From the NCBI GenBank assembly GCA_016868105.1, contig VGIA01000015.1, forward strand, positions 1 to 35,577: a stretch of DNA of 35,577 nucleotides. Reading direction: 5' to 3'. The notes below the pieces were generated by a model that saw only the letters and a list, made by a program, of their open reading frames with translations, did not search any database and had not been told where the DNA came from. Below, piece by piece: positions 7,576 through 15,557 of the stretch. This DNA comes from Betaproteobacteria bacterium. GTDB lineage: Bacteria > Pseudomonadota > Gammaproteobacteria > Burkholderiales > SG8-39. The position numbers were made by a program, and so were the translations under genes. Each line of letters begins with the position of its first letter. Within the stretch, counting starts at the first letter, position 1.

Positions 7576-8766
7576 ATGCCGCAGCTGTCCCACGCCGTCC
7601 GCGATCACCGCTGGTCCAGGGCGTACGCCCTGATGGACCAGATGCGGGTCGATGCCTTCGTCTTCACCGGCGGCGACTTCTTCCAGTTCGTCTCCAATTA
7701 CCACACCGACGTGCAGGTGTGGGAACGGCCGATCTACGCCGTGCTGCCGCGCAATGGCACGCCATTCCTGGTGATGAACGAGCTCTCGATGAGCCATGTG
7801 CGGTTTTCTCTGGAGTCCGGCAAGCTGTGGATCACCGACATCAGCTTCTGGGCCGAGCACCCGCGCGTGAAGCAGCGCCTGCCCTTGGCAACGCAGCTCC
7901 CCGAACTGCTGGCCGACCGGCTGCGTGAGGCCGGTCTGTCGCGCTCGCGGATCGCGCTCGAAGGGGGGAACGCGCCGCTCACCGCCGCCATGCGCCTCCT
8001 GCCCGAGGCCAGCTTTCGACCGTCCACTTCGGAAGCCAGGTCACTGCGCTGGCAGAAGCACGCGGAGGAACTGGACCTGATGCAGCAGCTGGCCTCCACG
8101 GCCGACTGGCTGCAGGAGCGGTACCGAGAAAACATCCGTCCGGGTCGCCTGGTGCAGGAGCTCGACTTCGCCATGGCCGCCCTGTGGGTCGAGGAGGCGG
8201 CTCGCCGCTTTCCCGGCGAGCAGTTCGAGGTGATCCGGACCTGGTCGCTCAGCGGCCCTGCCTCCGCTTCCCCCCATGGAGACGGGCGTTCGTGCGGAGC
8301 ACGCATCGAGGCGGGGCATGGCTTGGTCAACATCCTCATTCCGCGCCTGAACGGGCTCGCGATCGAGAACGAGCGCACCTACTTCGTGGGCAAGCCCAGC
8401 AGCGAGCAGGCGCGCCTGTGGACGGTCGCTCGCGATGCCACCGACGCCGCGATCTCGGCCGCGGTGAGCGGCCGTCCGGTCTGCGGCATCGACGCCGCGG
8501 CCGCCGCCGTGATCGAGCGCGCCGGATGCGGGCACCTCGTGCTTCACCGGGCGGGTCACGCCATCGGCGTGCAGCACCACGAGTACCCGGAGGACATGGC
8601 CTTCAACCACCGGCCGCTGCTGGACAACGAGGTGTACTCCGCCGAGCCGGGCCTCTATGCCTGGGGCATCGGCGGCTTCCGACTCGACGACACCGTGGTG
8701 GTCGGCCCGCAGCCTCGCGTGCTGACCCATACACCCAAGACCCTGGCCTGGGCCTCGATCGACTGA
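7576..8766 (+). CDS. M24-family (creatinase/prolidase fold) hydrolase with degraded metal site
   Basis: A 396-residue protein with the two-domain layout of creatinase, Xaa-Pro aminopeptidase and related M24 enzymes. The N-terminal creatinase-like domain covers about 1-155 and a pita-bread domain covers about 160-396. C-terminal landmarks are RAGHAIGVQHHEYPED (H328), YSAEPGLYAWGIGGFRLDD (E357) and VVVGPQPRVLT. The five metal ligands of M24 metallopeptidases are D, D, H, E, E. Here the first Asp is Asn (N252 in LVNILIPRLNG), the second falls in IENERTY (E264/N265/E266), and the last Glu is Asp (D371). It may therefore use a metal-independent creatinase-like mechanism, or bind metal differently. 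It lies 6 bp after the receptor gene and is part of the TetR operon. The substrate is unknown; a peptide or amidine-like compound from the importer fits. Confidence 0.85.
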   Translation: MPQLSHAVRDHRWSRAYALMDQMRVDAFVFTGGDFFQFVSNYHTDVQVWERPIYAVLPRNGTPFLVMNELSMSHVRFSLESGKLWITDISFWAEHPRVKQRLPLATQLPELLADRLREAGLSRSRIALEGGNAPLTAAMRLLPEASFRPSTSEARSLRWQKHAEELDLMQQLASTADWLQERYRENIRPGRLVQELDFAMAALWVEEAARRFPGEQFEVIRTWSLSGPASASPHGDGRSCGARIEAGHGLVNILIPRLNGLAIENERTYFVGKPSSEQARLWTVARDATDAAISAAVSGRPVCGIDAAAAAVIERAGCGHLVLHRAGHAIGVQHHEYPEDMAFNHRPLLDNEVYSAEPGLYAWGIGGFRLDDTVVVGPQPRVLTHTPKTLAWASID

Positions 8767-8787
8767 GAGCTCAAGAGTCTTTCACCT

Positions 8788-10518
8788 ATGTCCGCCGCAC
8801 GCCCGTATCGCTACAGCCACGCCGGCTGCGCCGTCTGTGCGCTGCAGGACTCGAACCTGTCGGCACACGAAGCGGTGCGAACATTGGTTGCCCTGGGCTC
8901 GGATGCCCAGGCGGCCAACGAGGGACATGCGTCGGCCGCCCCCTCCGCACCCGGGGCGGGCGACGAGATCGCGGCACTCCTCACCGCCGGGGGGGCCGCC
9001 ATCCCGGCCGATTCGCCTCGCCTCGGTGGTGGAGGCGGCGGGCCGCGCATCGGCCGCCGGCTGCTCATCCGGGGGGCGACGGTGATCGACGGCACCGGTG
9101 CGCCGCCGATCGGGCCGATGGACATCGCCGTCGAGGGTGCTCGCATTGTCGAGGCGCGTGTGGTGGGCCATCCGCATGCGCCGATCACGATGCCGCGGCC
9201 GGCGCCGGGCGACTTGGAGATCGATGCCAGCGACTGCTACGTGCTGCCCGGCTTCGTCGATTCGCACGTGCACATCGGCTTCCCGCAGCAGGCCAAGCAC
9301 GGGCCGGTGGCTCCCACTGAATACGTCTACAAGCTCTGGCTGGCCCACGGCGTCACGTCCGTCAGAGAGGTGGGCAGCGTCAATGGTTTGCGTTGGACCA
9401 TCGAGCAGGCGCGACAGGCAGGCTCCGGCGAGATTGCAGCGCCGCACATCACGCCCTATGCACTGTTCCCGCTGCCGGAGTACTTCCACAAGACACCCGA
9501 GCAGGCGCGCGCCTGGGTGCAGTCCGTGGCCAGTGTCGGCGCGAGGGGCGTCAAGTTTCTCGGCGCCCAACCCGGCACCATGCAGGCGGCGCTGGACGAG
9601 GCACGCAAGCTCGGCCTGCGCACCGCCTGTCATCACGCGCAGATGTCGGTAGCGCGCATGAACGTGCTGGACACCGCCGGTTGGGGCTTGTCGAGCATGG
9701 AGCACTGGTATGGCCTGCCCGAAGCACTGTTCACCGACCGCACGGTGCAGGACTACCCCAGCGACTACAACTACAACAACGAGCAGGACCGCTTCGGCGA
9801 GGCCGGGCGCCTGTGGCTGCAAGGCGCCGAACCTGGCAGCGCGCGCTGGCGCGGGGTGCTGGAGCGTTTGCTGCAGCTGGACTTCACGCTCGTACCGACC
9901 TTTGTTGCCTACGAGGCGGCGCGCGACGAGCAGCGTGCACGGCGGCTGGAGTGGCACGACGCCTACACATGGCCAGGCGTCTGGGAGTTCTTCCAGCCGA
10001 ACCGCGACGCCCATGGCTCGTTCCACTTCTACTGGACCACGCAGCACGAGATTGCATGGCGGCGCAACTACCAGCGCTGGATGGCGTTCGTGAACGACTA
10101 CAAGAACCTGGGCGGTCGGGTGTGCGTCGGCAGCGACTCGGGCTTCATCTACAACCTCTACGGGTTCGGCCTGGTGCGCGAACTCGAGCTGCTGCAAGAG
10201 GCCGGATTTCACCCGCTGGAGGCCGTCCGCGCGGCGACGCTCAAGGGCGCCCAGTTGCTGGGGCGCGAGCATGAGGTCGGCAGCATCGAAGTGGGCAAGC
10301 GGGCCGACCTGGTGGTGCTGGACCGCAACCCGCTCGTCAACACCAAGGCGCTGTACGGAACCGGGGCGGTGTGGCTCAACGACGAGTCGCGCCAGGTCGA
10401 ACGCACCGGCGGCGTGCGCTACACCGTTGTCGGCGGTGCCGTACACGATGCCCGGGCCTTGCTGGCCGAGGTGCGAGCGATCGTCGCCTCAGAGAAGGAT
10501 CGGCGTGGGGCGCTGTAA
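8788..10518 (+). CDS. amidohydrolase family protein (imidazolonepropionase/prolidase-like)
   Basis: A 576-residue metal-dependent amidohydrolase. The core begins near residue 90 (RRLLIRGATVIDGTGAPP) and carries the first metal pair in GFVDSHVHIGF, a candidate carbamylated Lys in GVKFLGAQPGT, His residues in RTACHHAQMS and SSMEHWYGLPE, and the catalytic Asp in VCVGSDSGF. It closes with the typical GSIEVGKRADLVVLDRNPL. Such enzymes hydrolyse cyclic amides or dipeptides; the substrate is not identifiable. About 88 residues precede the core, including CAVCALQD and an Ala/Pro/Gly-rich stretch ending GGGGGG, with no signal peptide. It lies 21 bp after the M24 gene and before the permeases. Confidence 0.87.
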   Translation: MSAARPYRYSHAGCAVCALQDSNLSAHEAVRTLVALGSDAQAANEGHASAAPSAPGAGDEIAALLTAGGAAIPADSPRLGGGGGGPRIGRRLLIRGATVIDGTGAPPIGPMDIAVEGARIVEARVVGHPHAPITMPRPAPGDLEIDASDCYVLPGFVDSHVHIGFPQQAKHGPVAPTEYVYKLWLAHGVTSVREVGSVNGLRWTIEQARQAGSGEIAAPHITPYALFPLPEYFHKTPEQARAWVQSVASVGARGVKFLGAQPGTMQAALDEARKLGLRTACHHAQMSVARMNVLDTAGWGLSSMEHWYGLPEALFTDRTVQDYPSDYNYNNEQDRFGEAGRLWLQGAEPGSARWRGVLERLLQLDFTLVPTFVAYEAARDEQRARRLEWHDAYTWPGVWEFFQPNRDAHGSFHFYWTTQHEIAWRRNYQRWMAFVNDYKNLGGRVCVGSDSGFIYNLYGFGLVRELELLQEAGFHPLEAVRAATLKGAQLLGREHEVGSIEVGKRADLVVLDRNPLVNTKALYGTGAVWLNDESRQVERTGGVRYTVVGGAVHDARALLAEVRAIVASEKDRRGAL

Positions 10519-10584
10519 CGCCACCCCTGAAGCCAGCGCCCTCCAGGCGACCCAGCAATCGCGGCTGTCCCATTGACCGTCGGC

Positions 10585-11565
10585 ATGCAGCGAACGCTTG
10601 TCACCGTACTTCGCCGCCTGGCCCTGGCGGTGGGCCTGGTGCTGGCGGTGCTGGCCGTCAACTTCACGCTGATCCACGCCGCGCCGGGTGATCCGGCGCT
10701 CGTCATCGCCGGCGAGATGGGCGGCGCGGACGAGGCGACGATGGCCACCATCCGCAAGACCTACGGGCTGGACCGGCCGCTGCACGAGCAGTTCTTCACC
10801 TACCTCGGCAAGAGCGTGCGCGGCGATCTGGGCACCAGCTACACCTACAACCGGCCGGTGATCGATCTGATCCTCGGCCGCCTGGGCCCAACCGTGCTGT
10901 TGGTGCTGACGGCGCTCTTGTGTGCCATCGTCATCGGCACCGGCCTGGGCGTGCTGGCCTCGCGCCGGCCGGACAGCTTCGGCAGCGGCGTGGTCACCGT
11001 GTTTTCGCTCGTCGGTTACGCGATGCCGGTGTTCTGGACCGGCATCCTGCTCGTCATCCTGTTCGGCAAGGTGTGGCCGGTGATGCCGATCGCCGGCATG
11101 CGCGACGTGCGCGCCTTCGGCGCCGGGCCCTGGCAAGCGGCGTTGGACGTCGCGCACCACCTGGTGCTGCCGGCGGCCACCCTGGCCATCGTGTACCTGG
11201 CGCAATACAGCCGGCTCTCGCGCGCCAGCATGCTCGAGGTGCTGGGCAGCGACTACATCCGCACCGCGCGCGCCAAGGGCCTCTCCGACGCGGTGGTGAC
11301 CTTCAAGCACGCGCTGCGCAACGCGCTGATGCCCATCGTCACCATCGCGGGGTTGCAGTTCGGCAACCTGATCAGCGGCGCGGTGCTGGTGGAGACGGTA
11401 TTCTCGTGGCCGGGGCTGGGCACGCTGGCGCTGGATGCCATCCTCGGGCGCGACTACCCCACGCTCCTGGGCGTGCTGACCTTCTCGGCCATCCTGGTGA
11501 TCGTGGCTAACCTGATCACCGACTTGAGCTACCGCTGGATCGACCCGCGGTTGCGTGGGCGATGA
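10585..11565 (+). CDS. peptide-type ABC transporter permease (DppB-like)
   Basis: This is the first inner-membrane subunit of the family-5 ABC importer, 326 residues and about six membrane segments. The N-terminus TVLRRLALAVGLVLAVLAVNFTLIHAAPGDPA is the DppB/OppB hallmark, and the ATPase-contacting EAA loop reads SDYIRTARAKGLSDAVVTFKHALRNALMPIV. The track begins at a TTG (10573); I choose the ATG at 10585 (MQRTLVTVL), where the family alignment starts. It overlaps the next permease by four bases (ATGA at 11562). Confidence 0.92.
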   Translation: MQRTLVTVLRRLALAVGLVLAVLAVNFTLIHAAPGDPALVIAGEMGGADEATMATIRKTYGLDRPLHEQFFTYLGKSVRGDLGTSYTYNRPVIDLILGRLGPTVLLVLTALLCAIVIGTGLGVLASRRPDSFGSGVVTVFSLVGYAMPVFWTGILLVILFGKVWPVMPIAGMRDVRAFGAGPWQAALDVAHHLVLPAATLAIVYLAQYSRLSRASMLEVLGSDYIRTARAKGLSDAVVTFKHALRNALMPIVTIAGLQFGNLISGAVLVETVFSWPGLGTLALDAILGRDYPTLLGVLTFSAILVIVANLITDLSYRWIDPRLRGR

Positions 11566-12419
11566 GCACCGAAGCGCTCTCTCCATGGCGCGAGGCCTGG
11601 CGCGTCTTCAGCAGCAACAAGGCGGCGGTGCTGGGCTTGCTGATGCTCGCAGTCGTGGCAGCGACGATGGTGTTCGGCCCGGGCCTGTACGGGGTGTCCG
11701 CGTTCGACATCGCCGGCGCGCCTTTCACGGCGCCCTTTACCGACCCGAAGTTGTGGCTCGGCACCGATTACCTCGGCCGCGACGTGCTGGCCGGCGTGCT
11801 GATCGGCGGGCGCGCCACGGTGCTGGTGGGGCTCTCGGCGGCGGCGGTGGCGGTGACGATCGGCGTCACCATCGGCGCGCTGGCCGGCTACTTCGGCGGT
11901 TGGGTCGATCTGGCGCTGTCGCGCGTGACCGAACTGTTCCAGGTGTTGCCGGCGCTGCTGTTCGCGATGGTGCTGGTGACGCTGTTCCGGCCTTCGCTGA
12001 CGGTGGTGGTGTTCGCGATCGGCGTCGTGGCTTGGACCGGTACCGCACGCCTGGCGCGCGCCGAGTTCCTGCGCCTCACGCACCTGGAGTTCGCCAATGC
12101 GGCGCGCGCCTTGGGCGCCGGGCACCTGCGGCTGATGCTGCGCGAGATCCTGCCCAACGCGCTGCCGCCGCTGATCGTCTCGGCCACGCTGATCGTCGGT
12201 GCCGCGATCCTGTTCGAGGCCGGCTTGAGCTTCCTCGGCCTTTCGGACCCCAACGTGATGAGCTGGGGGCTGATGATCGGCAGCAACCGCCGCAACATCC
12301 TCGAGTGCTGGTGGGCAGTGACCTTCCCCGGTGCGATGATCTTCGCCACCGTGCTCGCGGTGAGCCTGATCGGCGACGGGCTCAACGATGCCCTCAACCC
12401 GAAGCTGCATCTGCGGTGA
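11562..12419 (+). CDS. peptide-type ABC transporter permease (DppC-like)
   Basis: This is the second permease of the importer, 285 residues. The N-terminus SPWREAWRVFSSNKAAVLGLLMLAVVA is the OppC/DppC N-terminal domain. A following LGTDYLGRDVLAGVLIGGRATVLVGL is strongly conserved in DppC, and the EAA loop reads TARLARAEFLRLTHLEFANAARALGAG. The C-terminus GDGLNDALNPKLHLR is the usual DppC ending. The start overlaps the DppB-like stop. Confidence 0.93.
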   Translation: MSTEALSPWREAWRVFSSNKAAVLGLLMLAVVAATMVFGPGLYGVSAFDIAGAPFTAPFTDPKLWLGTDYLGRDVLAGVLIGGRATVLVGLSAAAVAVTIGVTIGALAGYFGGWVDLALSRVTELFQVLPALLFAMVLVTLFRPSLTVVVFAIGVVAWTGTARLARAEFLRLTHLEFANAARALGAGHLRLMLREILPNALPPLIVSATLIVGAAILFEAGLSFLGLSDPNVMSWGLMIGSNRRNILECWWAVTFPGAMIFATVLAVSLIGDGLNDALNPKLHLR

Positions 12420-12440
12420 TCCCTTCGAGATGAACGCCCA

Positions 12441-13412
12441 ATGAGCCTGCTCGCCGTCGAAGACCTGAGCGTCGAGTTCCGCACCCGGCGCGGTGTGGCC
12501 CGGGTGCTCGATCGCGTGAGCCTCGGCATCGAGCGCGGCCAGACGCTCGGTGTGGTGGGCGAGTCCGGTTGCGGCAAGAGCGTCACGGCGCTGGCCATGC
12601 TGCGGCTGATCGCCTCGCCACCGGGCCGCATCACCGGCGGGCGCGTGCACTTCGACGGCCGCGACCTGCTGGCGCTGAGCGAAGACGAGATGCGCCAGGT
12701 GCGCGGCAACCGCGTCTCGATGATCTTCCAGGAGCCGATGACGAGCCTGAACCCGGCCTACACCGTGGGCGACCAGATCGCCGAGAGCGTGCGGCTGCAC
12801 CAGGGCCTGACGCGCCGCGAGGCGATCGAGCGCGCGGCGCAGATGCTGGACGCGGTGAGCATCCCCGACCCGGCCAGGCGCGTGCACGAGTACCCGCACC
12901 AGTTCAGCGGCGGTATGCGCCAGCGCGTGATGATCGCGATGGCGCTCGCCTGCCAGCCCGACCTGCTGGTGGCCGACGAGCCGACCACGGCGCTGGACGT
13001 GACGGTGCAGGCGCAGATCTTCGATCTCATCTCTGAGCTGCGCGAGAAGACCGGCACCGCGGTGATGCTGATCACGCACGACATGGGCGCCGTGGCCGAG
13101 ATGACCGACCGCGTGGCCGTGATGTACGCCGGCCACGTGGTGGAGAGCGCCGCGGTGGCCGACGTGCTGCGCGAGCCGCTGCACCCCTACACACGCGGCC
13201 TGATCGCCTGCGCGCCTGGTGCGCGCACCGTGGCGCCGGGGCAGCTGCTCGACGAGATCCCGGGCACCGTGCCCTCGCTCGTGGAGCGTGGTGCGGGCTG
13301 CCTGTTCGCCGAGCGCTGCGCGCACGTGCAGCCGCGCTGCCGCGCCGAGCTGCCGCCGCACAGCGAACCCGCCCCAGGCCGTACGGTGATGTGCTGGCTG
13401 CACACGCAGTGA
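12441..13412 (+). CDS. peptide-type ABC transporter ATP-binding protein (DppD-like)
   Basis: This is one of the two ATPases of the importer, 323 residues. It has Walker [10 protein letters not shown] (about 40-48), signature FSGGMRQRV, Walker [14 protein letters not shown] and switch His in LITHDMG. The C-terminal [14 protein letters not shown] belongs to the oligopeptide/dipeptide extension. It begins 21 bp after the DppC-like gene. Confidence 0.93.
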   Translation: MSLLAVEDLSVEFRTRRGVARVLDRVSLGIERGQTLGVVGESGCGKSVTALAMLRLIASPPGRITGGRVHFDGRDLLALSEDEMRQVRGNRVSMIFQEPMTSLNPAYTVGDQIAESVRLHQGLTRREAIERAAQMLDAVSIPDPARRVHEYPHQFSGGMRQRVMIAMALACQPDLLVADEPTTALDVTVQAQIFDLISELREKTGTAVMLITHDMGAVAEMTDRVAVMYAGHVVESAAVADVLREPLHPYTRGLIACAPGARTVAPGQLLDEIPGTVPSLVERGAGCLFAERCAHVQPRCRAELPPHSEPAPGRTVMCWLHTQ

Positions 13413-13437
13413 GGATCAGCGAAACAGCGAGCAGATC

Positions 13438-14433
13438 ATGAGCGACTCCCTGCTCGCGGTGCACGACCTCAAGGTCCACTTCCCGGTGGGCGGCGGGCTC
13501 TTCGGCGCCAGGGCTTTCGTCAAGGCGGTGGATGGCGTGAGCTTCGACATCCGGCGCGGCAGCACCTTCGGCATCGTCGGCGAGAGCGGCTCGGGCAAGA
13601 GCACCACGGCGCTGGCGGTGATGCGCCTGGTGCCCATCACCGCCGGGCAGGTCCACCTTGGCGCGGCCGACATCGGCGCGCTGCAGGGCGAGGCGCTGCG
13701 GCGCGAGCGGCGGCGCTTCCAGATGGTGTTCCAGGATCCGTACGCCTCGCTCAACCCGCGCAAGCGCGCCGGTGACGCGGTGCTGGACGCGCTGAACCTG
13801 ATGGAGGTGGGCGCACCGGCCGAGCGCCCCGCGCAGGCCGAGCGGCTGTTCACGCAGACCGGGCTCAAGGCCGAGCAGATGCAGCTCTTTCCGCACCAGT
13901 TCAGCGGCGGCCAGCGCCAGCGCATCGTGCTGGCGCGGGCATTGGCGGCGCGCCCCGAGCTCGTGGTGTGCGACGAGCCGGTGTCGGCGCTGGACGTGGC
14001 GATCCAGGCCCAGATGCTCAACCTGATGCTGAAGCTCCAGCGCGAGTTCGGCCTGACGTACCTCTTCATCAGCCACGACCTGGGCGTGGTGCGCCACATG
14101 TGCGACGAGGTGGCGGTGATGTACCTGGGCCGCATCGTCGAACAGGCCTCGCGCGAGTCGCTGTTCGAGCGGCCCTTGCATCCCTACACGCGCGCGCTGT
14201 GGTCGGCCGCGCCGAGCTTCGACCCGGGTGCGCGTTCGCGCGCGCATCGAATCCGCTTGCAAGGCGATCCGCCCAGCCCGCGCAACATCCCGCCCGGCTG
14301 CCGCTTCGCCGGGCGCTGCCCGCATGCCCAGGATGCCTGCCGCAGTGCCGAGCCCGAGTTGCGCGCCGTCGGCCCCGAGCACTGGGTGGCCTGCCACCGC
14401 GTCGACGATGCGGGCGAGGCCCGCTACGGCTGA
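13438..14433 (+). CDS. peptide-type ABC transporter ATP-binding protein (DppF-like)
   Basis: This is the second ATPase, 331 residues, with Walker A GESGSGKSTT, signature FSGGQRQRI, Walker B LVVCDEPVSALDV and switch His in FISHDLG. The C-terminal CRFAGRCPHAQDAC is the usual Cys-containing extension of the DppD/DppF group. It is the last gene of the TetR operon, and its stop is 8 bp from the stop of the convergent HDAC-like gene. Confidence 0.93.
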   Translation: MSDSLLAVHDLKVHFPVGGGLFGARAFVKAVDGVSFDIRRGSTFGIVGESGSGKSTTALAVMRLVPITAGQVHLGAADIGALQGEALRRERRRFQMVFQDPYASLNPRKRAGDAVLDALNLMEVGAPAERPAQAERLFTQTGLKAEQMQLFPHQFSGGQRQRIVLARALAARPELVVCDEPVSALDVAIQAQMLNLMLKLQREFGLTYLFISHDLGVVRHMCDEVAVMYLGRIVEQASRESLFERPLHPYTRALWSAAPSFDPGARSRAHRIRLQGDPPSPRNIPPGCRFAGRCPHAQDACRSAEPELRAVGPEHWVACHRVDDAGEARYG

Positions 14434-14441
14434 GGCGCGCG

Positions 14442-15536
14442 TCAGACCTCCGCCGCGCGTCGCGCCGCCTCGACGGCGGCCTCCTGGTGCGCGAGCAGGC
14501 CGCGGTGCGGAATGGTCGCGAACAGCTCCGCCACCGGGTTCGGCACCCCGCTCGACATCCCGGATAGCGCCTCGAACACCGGCAGGCCGAGGAACGGAAC
14601 GGTGGAGGCGGAGTAGCCGCCCTCCTGGCAGAGCACCAGCCTGCCCTGGCAGAGCGACCGAGCCGCCGCCGCGATGGTCTCGGCCATCCAGCGGAAGTCC
14701 TCCGGCCCGAGCATCATGCGCGACAGCGGATCCTGGAAGCCTGCATCGTAGCCGCAGGGCACCACGATCAGCTCGGGCCGGAAGCGCTCCAGCGCAGGCA
14801 GGATCACGCGCTCGAACGCGGCGCGGTAGGCCGCCCCGGTGCAGCCGGGCGGCAGCGGAATGTTGAGGTTGGTTCCAGCGCCGCGGCCCTCGCCGCGCTC
14901 GGCCACCGAGCCGGTGTGGCGCGGAAACGTGCCGTCCTGGTGCAGCGACACGGTGAGCGCGCGCGGGTCGTTCCAGAACACCGCCTGCGCGCCGTTGCCG
15001 TGATGCACGTCCCAGTCGACCAGGGCGATGCGGGCGAGGCCATGCTGCTCCAGCGCGTGCAAGGCGCCTATCGCCGCGTTGGAAAAAACGCAGAAGCCCA
15101 TGCCGGCGTCGGCCGTGGCGTGATGGCCGGAGGGGCGCACGAACGCATAGGCGTTGTCGACCCGCCGCGCCAGCACCGCGTCGATGGCGGCGATCACGCC
15201 GCCGGCGGCGAGCGCGGCGATGGCGTATCCGCCCGCGCCGATGCGCGCCATGGGGCCCACCTCGCCCCCGCCAGCCGCTGATGCCTCGCGCACCCGCGCG
15301 AGATACCCGCGCGTATGCACCCTGGCGAGCTGTCCATGGGTCGCCTCGCGCGCCTCGATCGGATGGAGCTTCGCCGTGAACCCGCTCGCGTCCAGCAGCG
15401 CCTTGAGCCGGCGCTTGGGCTCGGCGGAATCAACCGGCTCGCCGGGCGGCACCCAGGGGCCGGCCGGGAGCACGCCGGCGCCTGCGCCGGGATCGTGGCG
15501 CCAGTAGCTCTCGTGCCAGACGAGGCCTGTCGTCAT
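14442..15536 (-). CDS. histone deacetylase / acetylpolyamine amidohydrolase family protein
   Basis: This is a 364-residue zinc deacetylase of the arginase/deacetylase fold. Active-site landmarks are RPSGHHA (H138, H139), DWDVHHGNG (zinc ligands D176 and H178), CGYDAGFQDPL (third zinc ligand D264) and QEGGYS with the catalytic-type Tyr. Bacterial relatives deacetylate acetylpolyamines or other acetamides. It lies 21 bp downstream of an omega-aminotransferase in the same direction; removing an acetyl group and then transaminating the freed amine is the classic acetylpolyamine route, which supports that role by inference. The substrate is not proven. Confidence 0.88.
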   Translation of the reverse strand: MTTGLVWHESYWRHDPGAGAGVLPAGPWVPPGEPVDSAEPKRRLKALLDASGFTAKLHPIEAREATHGQLARVHTRGYLARVREASAAGGGEVGPMARIGAGGYAIAALAAGGVIAAIDAVLARRVDNAYAFVRPSGHHATADAGMGFCVFSNAAIGALHALEQHGLARIALVDWDVHHGNGAQAVFWNDPRALTVSLHQDGTFPRHTGSVAERGEGRGAGTNLNIPLPPGCTGAAYRAAFERVILPALERFRPELIVVPCGYDAGFQDPLSRMMLGPEDFRWMAETIAAAARSLCQGRLVLCQEGGYSASTVPFLGLPVFEALSGMSSGVPNPVAELFATIPHRGLLAHQEAAVEAARRAAEV

Positions 15537-15557
15537 GCGGTGGCGCGCGCCCTGCGC

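Noticed and set aside
10573-10584. TTG start for the DppB-like permease
   Set aside because: It adds four residues without a ribosome site; the ATG at 10585 begins the normal DppB N-terminus.
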